41,932 nucleotides of DNA, taken from a virus. Every line of letters begins with the position of its first letter. Within the stretch, counting starts at the first letter, position 1. The stretch covers positions 1 to 41,932 of IMG/VR virus record IMGVR_UViG_3300025120_000149. The stretch is one strand, 5' to 3'. The notes beneath the pieces are model-generated. The model ran no database searches. It was not told the origin of the DNA and saw nothing but the letters and a program-made list of their open reading frames with translations. Positions 22,226-31,675 of the stretch are shown here, piece by piece. The position numbers and the translations under genes were made by a program.

Positions 22226-23767
22226 TTAATTTGCAAAGTCGTTATTTATTTGAGCTTGTCCTATTCCCTGCATTTCTGTTATAGGGTCATTAGTACCTGT
22301 TTTAGTTCCTGCGGGCATAGGTTTTCTGCTAAATGATTCCATTCCTGTTGCTGCATACATTTTTTTGTACACATTATCTAAATCATTAAAATCATCTATA
22401 TAAACCTGCACAGGAGTTCTTCTATTAGCAGGTAATTTTTCATTAACAATTTCGTAACCTAAAAACCTACCTGGTATTATTTCACCATCAGCACCTATAG
22501 AAGGTTCTGTATAAATAGGTTTAGGATTACTAAAACCTTTTTCTATAAGACTTGTTTTTACATCGCTAATAAACTTACCTGGTTTAGTAGCAAGCTCTTG
22601 CTTAAACATATAGTTTTTTGAAAGAGGATCATTTTCATTATTATTATTAATAGTTGCAGCAGGCATGTTATCTATTGTATTTTTAACATCCCTTCTATTA
22701 TCAATTTTTTCTTTATATTGTTCGTATTGATCTTGTCTTGCTCTACGCTCAGTGCTAACAGCTTTTTGGTTAATACCGTACATAGATTCTGCTTTTTGCA
22801 ACCACTTTTGTTGTAATAATCTATCACCTTCGGTAACAATACCATCTGCTTTTTCTTGAGGCGTTAATTGATCTTCGTCAATAACTGCGGTAAAAAGTTC
22901 TTTAGCTCTTCTTGATGGTATACCAAAATGGTCAACTAGTAAAGCTGCACTCTTTCTTTCCTTATTACCGGGCCCAGCAGTATTTATAAGATCAGTTAAA
23001 GAGTCACTAGCTATATCTGCAGCACTTAAACCTTGACCGCCAATACCTGAAGGACTAGTATTAAAATCTAATATATTGCCCGACGGTCCCGCATTTAAGT
23101 TTACAGATGACTTTAGTATAGTATCTACATCGTCTTTAACTTGAAGTTTTTTAGATAACTCGCTAAATTGACTTGCGGCAACCTGATATGGTTTACCGTC
23201 GACAGTTTCAGATACCCAAGTAGTAACTCCATTAATATTTTCAAATCTACCTTTAGGTGATCCTCTTCGCATATCTTCAGCCATACCTAGTAATTCAGGC
23301 GAATTATAATCTGAAAATGTACCGTTTTCTATAGCTGTATTTACACCGCCTAAAAAAGCCTTAGCTTCCTGATCCATGTTTTTAATACTCCCGACCTCTC
23401 CTTTTAACTTAGCCATAGCTGCAGAATATGATGTCATATCCCCCGTTCTTTTAAGCTCTTTATTTAAATAAGCAGCTTGATCAGCAATAGACCTTCCAGC
23501 AGCAGTCATAATTTCATCCATTCCCTGAACACCAGCTGTAGGCATAATATTTAAATCATCCATATCTTGCGCCATTTTTTGCGCATAGTTATAATTTAAA
23601 ATATTTCTTTTAAGTTGCCTATCTCTTTTGTTTTCAGCTCTGTCAGCCATTAATCGGCGCTCTGCTATAGAATCGTCTATGGCTTGTCCAATCATCCGTT
23701 GGCTTTTAGCGCCACCAGGCTTATATTCAAATTCTTTTGACCAAAAGTCGTAATTGTAATTTGCCAT
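22226..23767 (-). CDS. Putative internal virion or tail protein (513 aa)
   Basis: Not recognised by motif. The sequence is Asp/Asn/Ala/Lys-rich and mostly helical in the first 150 residues, with charged segments (IAERRLMADRAENKRDRQLK) and a Gly/Ser-rich patch near 225-245. The C-terminal part (about 380-513) looks more globular. It lies between the repeat-rich protein and the giant protein, sharing a base with the former (TAATG), so these three probably form one group of virion proteins, perhaps the ejected core. The start at 23767 opens MANYNYDFWSKEFEY. Confidence 0.7.
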   Translation of the reverse strand: MANYNYDFWSKEFEYKPGGAKSQRMIGQAIDDSIAERRLMADRAENKRDRQLKRNILNYNYAQKMAQDMDDLNIMPTAGVQGMDEIMTAAGRSIADQAAYLNKELKRTGDMTSYSAAMAKLKGEVGSIKNMDQEAKAFLGGVNTAIENGTFSDYNSPELLGMAEDMRRGSPKGRFENINGVTTWVSETVDGKPYQVAASQFSELSKKLQVKDDVDTILKSSVNLNAGPSGNILDFNTSPSGIGGQGLSAADIASDSLTDLINTAGPGNKERKSAALLVDHFGIPSRRAKELFTAVIDEDQLTPQEKADGIVTEGDRLLQQKWLQKAESMYGINQKAVSTERRARQDQYEQYKEKIDNRRDVKNTIDNMPAATINNNNENDPLSKNYMFKQELATKPGKFISDVKTSLIEKGFSNPKPIYTEPSIGADGEIIPGRFLGYEIVNEKLPANRRTPVQVYIDDFNDLDNVYKKMYAATGMESFSRKPMPAGTKTGTNDPITEMQGIGQAQINNDFAN

Positions 23768-24963
23768 TAGTTTTCGTTAAATTTTTGCATTGCTTTACCA
23801 ATTTTAGTTCCACCTCCAATTACACCTGCCGAAAGTGCAGCTACACCTGCGTTTGCTATACCAGCAATTCCACCAATAAGATTTGCCTTAGCTTGTGCTC
23901 TTGCTTCATCAGCAGCATTACTTCTTGCCATTGCTCTACTTGTTTGATCTTGTAATCTATCAAAATCAAATTGTTGTACAGCAGCTTCACCCTGTCTTTC
24001 CATAACATCTGTTTGGAACTGATATTTAGCATTAGCCATTTCGCCTTGATTAGAAGCGTTTGCTCCAAACCTAGCAGCTTGATTTTGCGCTTGTTGATTA
24101 GCTAATGCAAATTGATTTTCTGCACCAAACTGTGTTCTTGCAAATTGATTTTGCTGACCAGCATTGAATTGATTCATTTGATTTGCCGCGCCAAACTGAG
24201 CTAGTGAAAATTGATTAGCAGATTGAGCACCAAACCTTGCAGCCTGGTTTTGAGCCTGAGCACCAAACCTTGCGGCTTGATTCTGGGCTTGTGCTCCAAA
24301 CATAGCTGCTTTATTTTGAGCACCAACATTAAATTGACCTTGACCTAAATCAAATTTAGAAGCTAAGTTACCTTGAGCAAGTTGAGCTCTTTGTAATTCA
24401 CCTTCCCCTTGAGCTCTAAGCATTTCATTTCTTTTAACCTGTTGGTCTATAGATGCAGAAACTCCAGCTTTTGATTTTGCAGCGGCTGCCGCGAGTGCTG
24501 TAGCGCCTCCAGCTCCTGTGCCTGCTTGTGCAGCTAAATCTTGTGATGCTGCTAATGCCTGATCAGCCTCTCTAGCTTGCATATCTGCAGCTGCTGTTGA
24601 AACTTGAAGATTAGCCATTGTGTTAGTTAACCCTGTATTAGCTCCTCTAGCTAAACCAGCAACATTTGTACCTTGAGCATCATAACCTTGAGAATCATAT
24701 CCTTGTGCTGTGTAACCTTGCGAAGGTGCTAATTGTGCTAACTGAGCTTGTTGTGCTGGGCCTAATTGTCCTACTTGAGCCTGAGAAGGGTCATACCCGG
24801 ACATTGATATGTTAGGGGTATCCATTCCCGCGTATACATTTTGTAAATTAAATGCATCTTGTCTTCCTCTTGCTTGGTCTAAACCTATATTTGCAGTTTT
24901 TTGTTCTTCTCTTCTTTTTCTACCTCCAAAAAGCGATGCTACACCTTTTACTATATCTCCCAT
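23767..24963 (-). CDS. Ala/Gln/Asn-rich repeat protein, putative internal virion protein (398 aa)
   Basis: The middle (about residues 205-305) is made of imperfect ~11-residue repeats of the form AQNQAARFGAQ, with Phe-Gly-Ala recurring. A Gly-Tyr-Asp/Ala-Gln-Gly repeat lies at about 82-98 (QGYDSQGYDAQG). Residues ~130-190 are Ala-rich helix. The C-terminal 45 residues contain a glycine/alanine-rich hydrophobic segment (IGGIAGIANAGVAALSAGVI) that could enter a membrane. The N-terminus carries a basic GGRKRREEQK. Such a layout suits an ejected protein forming a helical tube or channel through the envelope. TAATG junctions join it to both neighbours. Confidence 0.7.
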   Translation of the reverse strand: MGDIVKGVASLFGGRKRREEQKTANIGLDQARGRQDAFNLQNVYAGMDTPNISMSGYDPSQAQVGQLGPAQQAQLAQLAPSQGYTAQGYDSQGYDAQGTNVAGLARGANTGLTNTMANLQVSTAAADMQAREADQALAASQDLAAQAGTGAGGATALAAAAAKSKAGVSASIDQQVKRNEMLRAQGEGELQRAQLAQGNLASKFDLGQGQFNVGAQNKAAMFGAQAQNQAARFGAQAQNQAARFGAQSANQFSLAQFGAANQMNQFNAGQQNQFARTQFGAENQFALANQQAQNQAARFGANASNQGEMANAKYQFQTDVMERQGEAAVQQFDFDRLQDQTSRAMARSNAADEARAQAKANLIGGIAGIANAGVAALSAGVIGGGTKIGKAMQKFNEN

Positions 24964-25403
24964 TAGTATTTTAGTATTAATTCATAAGATGGAGTTTTAT
25001 CACAATAATACTCCGCCTTTTTATATTTTTCTAATAATCTACCTGGTTTTGCCCATGCAAATGCATATTTATAACCTAAGTCTTCAGCAAAATCAGTTGT
25101 AAAATCTACTAAGAGTTGCAATGCATCACTTCTGTCTGTATCCCGATAAGATATATCACTTACTACAACAGCTGGAATTGCCATCTTACTATTTGTCATC
25201 CATAGCCACATGGCTGCAATAGGATCATCTCCTTTGCATACCATAAAGCCACCTAGTCCTTCTCTTTTGTCTTCTTGTTTATCACCTAGTTGAAATGCAC
25301 CGGGTAAAAAGTCACGAGGGAAGCCTTCAGAACCATAAGCTTCCCACCAACTTGGTATTAAATCCCAATCGGATTCTTGTAATTTTCTTACTTGTAATTG
25401 CAT
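24963..25403 (-). CDS. GNAT-like acetyltransferase-fold virion-cluster protein (146 aa)
   Basis: Length and strand order fit the GNAT fold: an N-terminal QVRKLQESDWDLIPSWW, a beta region with GGFMVCKGDDPIAAMWLWM, then AVVVSDISYRDTDRSDALQL leading into a helix where the acetyl-CoA pyrophosphate loop normally lies, and YKYAFAWAKP. The usual Q/RxxGxG/A loop is not clear (RDTDRSDA instead), so enzyme activity is doubtful. GNAT-like proteins occur beside internal core genes in T7-like and marine short-tailed phages, matching its place here. TAATG overlap with the repeat protein. Confidence 0.65.
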   Translation of the reverse strand: MQLQVRKLQESDWDLIPSWWEAYGSEGFPRDFLPGAFQLGDKQEDKREGLGGFMVCKGDDPIAAMWLWMTNSKMAIPAVVVSDISYRDTDRSDALQLLVDFTTDFAEDLGYKYAFAWAKPGRLLEKYKKAEYYCDKTPSYELILKY

Positions 25404-25408
25404 ATAAT

Positions 25409-25648
25409 TTAATTCGATGAATTTACCGCTTCCGAGTTTACCGCAAACAGCTCTGTTTTATTTATAGCCTTATTAATAGGCAAATTTAATCTTACTTTTG
25501 CAAAAACACCTTTTATTCCTGCAACTAATTTTTTACTATCAACAACTACAGCGCCATTAACAACTTTATATGTAGTTTGCTCAGAAACTATAGGTGCAAA
25601 ATATTTGCCTTCTTTTTCTTCAAAAGGAAAATTTATTATATCGCTCAT
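25409..25648 (-). CDS. Hypothetical small protein of the tail/core cluster (79 aa)
   Basis: Not recognised. Begins MSDIINFPFEEKEGKYFAPI; beta-rich with Val and Lys in the middle (KVVNGAVVVDSKKLVAGIKG), no Cys and no membrane segment. Its ATG overlaps the stop of the large tail protein by 4 bases (ATGA), so it is co-translated with it. Likely a small virion component or chaperone, by position only. Confidence 0.6.
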   Translation of the reverse strand: MSDIINFPFEEKEGKYFAPIVSEQTTYKVVNGAVVVDSKKLVAGIKGVFAKVRLNLPINKAINKTELFAVNSEAVNSSN

Positions 25649-28600
25649 GATTGTGTTATATTAATAGTTGAATTAGAAACACCCGTCACTCTTCCATTGT
25701 TATTACTTATAACAACAGTACCTGTTCTTTGTGAGCCAGTTCCATTATCAGATGCTCCAATTGTAAATTGTCCTAATTTATTTATTGGTTGTGCACCCGT
25801 ACTTCCATTTATTAATATCCATGAATCACTTGGCGTAACCAATATATCTATATTTGCTTGCTCTGTTATTACATCCCCAATAATTAAATTAACAGCGGAG
25901 GTTGTAGTAAAAGTGTGAGCTGATGGATATACTCCTAAAGCAGCATCAACTTCACCGTTACCAGCTAATGTTGATTGTATTAAGTTAGATTGATATACGG
26001 GTAAAATTTGTATTGAAATATCTAAAGTATCTTGCAAACTAGATAATGTTTTACTTGAAGTAAATCCTGAAGCATTCATAGATAGACTATAAGCGTCTTC
26101 TAAAAGAACTTTAGTAGTAGCACTTGCTGTAATTCTTATACTAGCCTGTCTAGTAGCTAAAGAATCATACGGAAAAGTTTTATAAACAACCCCTGTAGTA
26201 ACTCCAGAAGGAGGAGTTAAAGTTCCTACATTAGGTGCTACCCATGTTACATCATACTTAGCTTTAGCGGGCCCACTCACGCCTATAGTGTTATTTGTAG
26301 GATTTGAGGGTACAGTTATTGGAATAGAAAATTGAACATTGTCAAATGCCCTAGAATGTTCAAAAAGCAATATATTAGTAGAACCTCCCATTAAACTATG
26401 ATTACTACAGTAGTAATAAAGATTTGGTGTTGTACTTGTTATCACTATTGATGTATTGGCTCCTGCTTGACCAGGGGTTCCTGTATGAGTAACTCCTGTT
26501 GTATATTCAGAACCTCCTCCGTGAGTTCCATTATCTGTAGTACTAAATCTTATAGGGTGACCAGAATTACTTGAATCGGATTGATCAAATACATAAGTTT
26601 TACCAACTGTAAAAGTTATTATATTTTGTTTTATATCATCTACAGTATATCTATTTCCTTCTGTATAATTTACAACTTTTATAGTTTTATTTATAGATCC
26701 TGATATACTACTATTATTTAATGTAGATAATCCTGATGTATTTATAGATATATTTCCTTCTTCAATATAATAATTATTTTCTGCGTCTATAGTAAAAGAT
26801 GCCGTGTTTAAACCAGCTGTAGTAAAAGTTTGAACAGCAGGGCTAACGCTTGCATTACTAACAGAATCACCTGTGTTAATTGTTAACAATGCTACAGTAA
26901 ACGCTAACGAAGCACCTGCACCACCTACATTAAGATTTTGTATAGAATCAGAAGTGCCAACAATATGTTCGACTAAAAAAGCAAGCTTATTATTAACTAT
27001 AGCCGAAGGATTAGTTACAGTTAAATTATTGTTTCCAGTAAGAGTAACATCATTAACACTATTAAATTTATAGTCTGAGCTTTTAGGCTCAACAAATACA
27101 ACCCACTTAATTAAAGAGCCTGTAATAGCATTTATTGATCTTTCTCCTGATAATATACTATTGTTTGAAACGCCTTGAAGTCTTAATATTGTATTAAACG
27201 CTTGTGTTGTTGTTGGTAAAACCCCAGCGCTAGATATATCTGTGTTAATAAAGCTTATATTCCAGCCTTCTGTTCCTTCGTAACCAATAGTATTAAATTG
27301 TTTAACCAAAGAAGGAGCATCATTAAATATAGTTTCTATATAAGATTCTTGAGTTCCTAAATTATAAAAATTATTTCTATTAACATCTTCAGAATTATGT
27401 TGCCATAATTTACCTTCATAAAAAGTATAATAAGTATTATTTAAACTTACTCCTGATTCTTTTTGAAAAGATTTAAAACTTGTCCAACCTTGTGCATTTT
27501 CATCAAAAGATATTGTAAAATAATTATCGTTAGATGTAGCTACATTAGTGTCAATGTTGCTTGAATAAGATTCTCCTGTAATAGTTAAGTTGTACAACCC
27601 ATGATACTCGTCGTAAGAACCAATAATTTTAGTTGCACTTTTTAAAGAGTCTCTAAAAAAATCACTCATTCCAAAATTTGATATTTCTGTAATACCATTT
27701 TGTGCTAATCTTAAAACGCTTCCTCTGTTTTTATCTGTAAAATATTTAACAAAACCAAATGTTGCAAAAGATTCAGGATTGCTAGAAATACCAAATTCAC
27801 CTGCATACGGTGCTATTGTTCCTAAAAATTGTGTATTACTAGTAACAGGAATAGCTCCTCCTTCTGCAGCATATATAAAGTTTTTATCTATAGGTGATCT
27901 TGAAACCTTATCTTCTTGACAAATAACTATTTGAGTATCATCAGCAAATAGCTTTTGTATAGAACCATCATGGGGATCTAAAGATATTGTTAATCCTCCT
28001 TCAGATTCATTAAATTGATTTATATAGTTTACATTTGTTCTTGAATTAAAAAGACCACTAGAATGTATTAAAGTATTAAATCTTCTTTCTTCTGCAAAAT
28101 TTTCTTGAACAACAAAAGCTCTAACTCCTACATCAAAAGCTGTTTCGTTAAATCCAGCTCTTAATCTGTTTGTTTCAATATGTGTACCTGATTGAAAAGT
28201 TAACAAATAACAATTAAAAAACTCTATATCAATAGCAGTTGTTGTTAATTGAGAAATTTCTCCACCTGTTGATGTTTCAAAGAATATATCTAAATCTGAC
28301 TCTACTGGTTTTGTTTCAAAAACCGCTAATCCAGATGTAGCTGATCCTGTTGAAACTGTTGCATCACCTGTAGGATTTGATATAGATCTTACTTTAGTTA
28401 ACGTTGAAGTTGTTTGATTTGAACCAGAGAGAACTTTTGGAAATACAGAAATATTTGTAGGAGATATTGTAGAAGATGTACTAGGAGGTATAACAGCCGT
28501 TTGATCTCTTGGTATTTTATTAATACTATCACCTAATCTTGCAACGTTATCTTGAGAATTAACAATTGAAATCCAATTATAATATTCTTGTTCTCTTTGT

Positions 28601-29943
28601 TTTACAACAATTCTATAAGAATAAGCCCATCCTAAGTTTTGCAATGTGTTTATAGTAACTTGAGAAAATGCTATACGCAAAGCATTAAAAGCTGTTGTTG
28701 AGTCTGATTCACCTGTTCCTGCATCAACAAAAACAGTATCACCACCAGAATTTGATAATATAACTGGTGATTGTCTTCCGTATTTGTCTGCTAATACAAC
28801 ACCAACTTGATATGTTCTTCTTGATTTAACAGACAAACTGTCTATTTGTGTATATCTTGCTGAATCTTCTCCTGTTCTAGTTACAGTAAAATCTATATCA
28901 GGTATATTATAATTTTGTAAAAAGTTACCATATATAAGTCTTCCACCTGCGAGCTCTTGGGATTTTGCAATTCTAGGAACTGCATCGTAAACCCTAGTTA
29001 GTTGATCTGGCGGTAATGTTTTAAATGGATCTTGTGATTTATAAAAAAAGTTAACACTAGTTTCTGTTGTTATAGATTTATCTTCAACCACATATAATGT
29101 GCTAGATCCTGTTTCTTTATATATTAATTCTGCATTTACTATACCAAAACCTGACGGTGTAGGAATAGATAATTGCACAGATTTTATTGCATTTACAAAA
29201 GTTTCAATTTCTCCAAAATCACTTATTGAAGAAGATACAGTATCAATATTACCCAGTCTTGAAAAGCATATAGGTGTAAATGGAGCTAATGTACTATATT
29301 CTCCATCTTCATATTGCCATCTATATGAAAATCTAACTAATTTATTTTCTAAAAAGTTAGATGTAATTGGGTTTCCAGCTTCATCATTTGCACCCACAGA
29401 TAGTATTTCAGGAGCTTCAAATGGATTATATTTAGCTACAGATATTAAATCATCAACATCAGTTATATTATAGTATCCAGGCTCATTTAAAGCTGTTTGT
29501 ACATTTATTTTTCTAGGTGGATTTCTATCATCTGTCCAAAATAATAAAGTATCAACTATGTTTATACCGGTTATAGGATAGTTCTTATGAAAATTTAAAG
29601 CAGCACAGTTAACTAATATAGTACTTTTTTCAGCTTTTTGATCATATTCTATAATTTGATGTGATCCAGTATTGCTTTCATCAAAAGAATCATTTGATGT
29701 AATGTAATAGTAAATTTTTTCAGCACCTGTATCTTTATAAGATCCAATTACAGTGGCATTATTTACAAGAGTAGTGTTTATAAGTTTATTTCCTAATAAG
29801 TTTTCAACAGCGCCCATATCTGAACCCTCTGATTTACTTACATTTATATTTAAAGCTTCTCGATATTCACCGGCCGGTACTAATCTATCATCTAAATCGC
29901 GATTCATTTTACTCGCGTTAAAGAGTCTTTTAATTTCTGGCAT
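25645..29943 (-). CDS. Large tail protein with cupredoxin-like and BACON-like domains (1432 aa)
   Basis: Probable tail-tip or stabilisation protein that meets the host surface. The N-terminus (RLFNASKMNRDLDDRLVPAG) opens a long beta-rich region (about 1-900) with repeated strand-turn patterns, possibly a propeller. Residues ~1095-1195 form a cupredoxin-like domain: His1129 in SGHPIRFS, Cys1179 in YYYCSNHS, His1182 and Met1185. All four type-1 copper ligands are present, with amicyanin-like C-x2-H-x2-M spacing. Residues ~1350-1432 resemble a BACON domain (SDSWILIN, GQFTIGASDNGTGSQRTGTV, ending NSTINITQS), often linked to carbohydrate or mucin binding in Bacteroidota and their phages. It lies between the neck genes and the internal protein genes. 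Confidence 0.8.
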   Translation of the reverse strand: MPEIKRLFNASKMNRDLDDRLVPAGEYREALNINVSKSEGSDMGAVENLLGNKLINTTLVNNATVIGSYKDTGAEKIYYYITSNDSFDESNTGSHQIIEYDQKAEKSTILVNCAALNFHKNYPITGINIVDTLLFWTDDRNPPRKINVQTALNEPGYYNITDVDDLISVAKYNPFEAPEILSVGANDEAGNPITSNFLENKLVRFSYRWQYEDGEYSTLAPFTPICFSRLGNIDTVSSSISDFGEIETFVNAIKSVQLSIPTPSGFGIVNAELIYKETGSSTLYVVEDKSITTETSVNFFYKSQDPFKTLPPDQLTRVYDAVPRIAKSQELAGGRLIYGNFLQNYNIPDIDFTVTRTGEDSARYTQIDSLSVKSRRTYQVGVVLADKYGRQSPVILSNSGGDTVFVDAGTGESDSTTAFNALRIAFSQVTINTLQNLGWAYSYRIVVKQREQEYYNWISIVNSQDNVARLGDSINKIPRDQTAVIPPSTSSTISPTNISVFPKVLSGSNQTTSTLTKVRSISNPTGDATVSTGSATSGLAVFETKPVESDLDIFFETSTGGEISQLTTTAIDIEFFNCYLLTFQSGTHIETNRLRAGFNETAFDVGVRAFVVQENFAEERRFNTLIHSSGLFNSRTNVNYINQFNESEGGLTISLDPHDGSIQKLFADDTQIVICQEDKVSRSPIDKNFIYAAEGGAIPVTSNTQFLGTIAPYAGEFGISSNPESFATFGFVKYFTDKNRGSVLRLAQNGITEISNFGMSDFFRDSLKSATKIIGSYDEYHGLYNLTITGESYSSNIDTNVATSNDNYFTISFDENAQGWTSFKSFQKESGVSLNNTYYTFYEGKLWQHNSEDVNRNNFYNLGTQESYIETIFNDAPSLVKQFNTIGYEGTEGWNISFINTDISSAGVLPTTTQAFNTILRLQGVSNNSILSGERSINAITGSLIKWVVFVEPKSSDYKFNSVNDVTLTGNNNLTVTNPSAIVNNKLAFLVEHIVGTSDSIQNLNVGGAGASLAFTVALLTINTGDSVSNASVSPAVQTFTTAGLNTASFTIDAENNYYIEEGNISINTSGLSTLNNSSISGSINKTIKVVNYTEGNRYTVDDIKQNIITFTVGKTYVFDQSDSSNSGHPIRFSTTDNGTHGGGSEYTTGVTHTGTPGQAGANTSIVITSTTPNLYYYCSNHSLMGGSTNILLFEHSRAFDNVQFSIPITVPSNPTNNTIGVSGPAKAKYDVTWVAPNVGTLTPPSGVTTGVVYKTFPYDSLATRQASIRITASATTKVLLEDAYSLSMNASGFTSSKTLSSLQDTLDISIQILPVYQSNLIQSTLAGNGEVDAALGVYPSAHTFTTTSAVNLIIGDVITEQANIDILVTPSDSWILINGSTGAQPINKLGQFTIGASDNGTGSQRTGTVVISNNNGRVTGVSNSTINITQS

Positions 29944-29952
29944 AGAATTTTA

Positions 29953-30876
29953 TTAGTGTTTTATCCATTTTGATTTATTACGCAATACTTGGGACATTTC
30001 AGAAACTTTCATATTTGAAAGTCTTATCTTTGCATTTCGCATTTTAGCTGAAGCTTCTTTTTTATACAAACCAGCTGCACCTGCTGCTGAGCTTCTTACT
30101 TTGGAAAGATTATAAAGTATTGATGAATATACAGCATCTTCTGCTAACTTAGGAACTAAAACATTATCAAAGTTACCATTATCACCTAAACCATCAGATA
30201 CATAGGTTAATGTAATAAAGTTATTTTGTTGAAAAGCTGCATCAAGATAAATTTTTCCTGCTTCTAAGTCTAATATAAAACTACCGTTTATATTTTGTAA
30301 TTCAGGTGTTAAACCATATCTTTGTCCATAATATTGAAAATCGTCAGTATCAAAATACCCATTGTAATAATCTTTTGTTCTTTCTATATCAAATGTTTTT
30401 GCAGCAGATTGATATTTTTCTAAAGTTTCTGATGTTTCTTTAAAAGCTATATTACCGGATTGATCATATATATATTTATAGTCTTCATCTTGAGCTACAG
30501 CTTTATTAGCTCTTGTTGTAGAGCTTCTAGGTATAGGTCTCATTATACCATCTGAATCACTATATTCTAAACGTATATAATTTACGTAATCTGAAGGGAG
30601 AGATATTGTTTTAGTTGGGCTTAATTCAATTTCAATAGCTTTTTCAGAATGAAACACATCATAACTAAATTCTTGTACTGCTCTTTGAGCCCAAAAAGCA
30701 ACCTCATATCTAGGTACTTTAGTTAAAACTTTTCCATCTCCAATATAACCAACTATAAAGTTATTTATAATATCGTTTAAATTAGTTCTTCTGTAATATC
30801 CTGGTATAGCTAATCCTGTTCCGCCATCTAATGCCGAATAATTATCTACGTCTAAAGGTTTTCTTGATATTGCCAT
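29953..30876 (-). CDS. Putative neck/tail adaptor protein (307 aa)
   Basis: No catalytic motif. The sequence shows the pattern of short-tail adaptor (gatekeeper/tail-tube A) proteins: an N-terminal helical region with NDIINNFIVGYIGDG and RYEVAFWAQRAVQEFSYDVF, a central beta region (ISLPSDYVNYIRLEYSDSDG), and a C-terminal helix (LAEDAVYSSILYNLSKVRSS) ending in a basic tail. Such proteins sit on the portal ring and connect it to the tail. Position between the ring-type protein and the large tail protein supports this. TAATG-type overlap with its upstream neighbour. Confidence 0.65.
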   Translation of the reverse strand: MAISRKPLDVDNYSALDGGTGLAIPGYYRRTNLNDIINNFIVGYIGDGKVLTKVPRYEVAFWAQRAVQEFSYDVFHSEKAIEIELSPTKTISLPSDYVNYIRLEYSDSDGIMRPIPRSSTTRANKAVAQDEDYKYIYDQSGNIAFKETSETLEKYQSAAKTFDIERTKDYYNGYFDTDDFQYYGQRYGLTPELQNINGSFILDLEAGKIYLDAAFQQNNFITLTYVSDGLGDNGNFDNVLVPKLAEDAVYSSILYNLSKVRSSAAGAAGLYKKEASAKMRNAKIRLSNMKVSEMSQVLRNKSKWIKH

Positions 30877-31619
30877 TATTGTTCAGTTGCTGCTATTTGT
30901 TGTTCTTTACCTTGTGCAAATCCTGCTACATCCGCTTGTTTAATTACAACTCCAGCATATGATAATATTTTAACTACTAAATCATATTCTTCAGAAGAAT
31001 GTAATTCAAAGTTATAAGATTTAGCTGGAGTATCGTAACTATCAGTAGATGGGTCAAAAACTGTAGAATCATATATAGGCTTATTAGGTACACCTGCTGC
31101 AATTTGCGCTGCAGTAGGCATTACATAACCCCATTTAGGCCTATTAGGTTTTTTTAAATATTCTAAAGTAATTCCTGTAGATATTGAATCAGGAAATATT
31201 TTTACACCTCCATTAACTAAAGTATAAACCGGTTGAGTTTTTACAGGAGCAGCTAAAGGAGATAGATTAATATATTTTAAATCTTCATGTGAAACAAAAT
31301 CTGCGGTTACATTATCAACAGATACAACACCTAGTCTATAAAAATCTGCAGGATATGCAAATATACTATTTGCTTTTGCTGGATTATTTGTAGCATAAAA
31401 TTCATTAATTTTTTCAGAAGTATTTAATATAGGATCAGCAAAATCACTTGTTAAATTTGCATTTAGCTCATAAGATGATTGCTTTCTAAAATAACTTTCA
31501 AATATTTCATTTTGTGCTTGATTTGCTAATCTATTAAATTCTTCGGGTGTTATATATCCACGATTGTCTTTATTAGTAATAACTAATACAGTATTGTAAA
31601 CGTTATTTATATTTACCAT
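30876..31619 (-). CDS. Putative head-tail connector / ring protein (247 aa)
   Basis: The N-terminal segment reads VYNTVLVITNKDNRGYITPE followed by EFNRLANQAQNEIFESYF, a pattern I associate from memory with neck (ring) proteins of Bacteroidota phages, including crAss-like phages. The middle is beta-rich (YPADFYRLGVVSVDN, YTLVNGGVKIFPDS) and the C-terminus is helical (EEYDLVVKILSYAGVVIKQA). By order (terminase, portal, scaffold, capsid, unknown, this, adaptor, tail) it fits a ring protein under the portal. The hairpin at 31641-31669 lies in front of it. Exact role is inferred. Confidence 0.6.
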   Translation of the reverse strand: MVNINNVYNTVLVITNKDNRGYITPEEFNRLANQAQNEIFESYFRKQSSYELNANLTSDFADPILNTSEKINEFYATNNPAKANSIFAYPADFYRLGVVSVDNVTADFVSHEDLKYINLSPLAAPVKTQPVYTLVNGGVKIFPDSISTGITLEYLKKPNRPKWGYVMPTAAQIAAGVPNKPIYDSTVFDPSTDSYDTPAKSYNFELHSSEEYDLVVKILSYAGVVIKQADVAGFAQGKEQQIAATEQ

Positions 31620-31640
31620 TGATTCTTGTTTTTATTAGTT

Positions 31641-31669
31641 GGTATAAGGTTAATTTCTTACCTTATACC
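31641..31669. terminator. Perfect 10-bp hairpin between two virion genes
   Basis: GGTATAAGGT (31641-31650) pairs perfectly with ACCTTATACC (31660-31669) around a 9-base loop, in the 56-base gap between the 256-residue and ring genes. On the - strand no strong U-tract follows (AACTAATAAAAAC), so it may be a processing or partial termination site and not a full terminator. Confidence 0.5.
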
Positions 31670-31675
31670 AGGTAT

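Noticed and set aside
22222-22236. Upstream TTG start for the giant virion protein
   Set aside because: Adds only five residues and overlaps the upstream gene's end; ATG at 22221 is the more normal start.
24050-24330. CRISPR-like repeats on the + strand
   Set aside because: The similar units are contiguous, coding (AQNQAARFGA) and lack uniform spacers.
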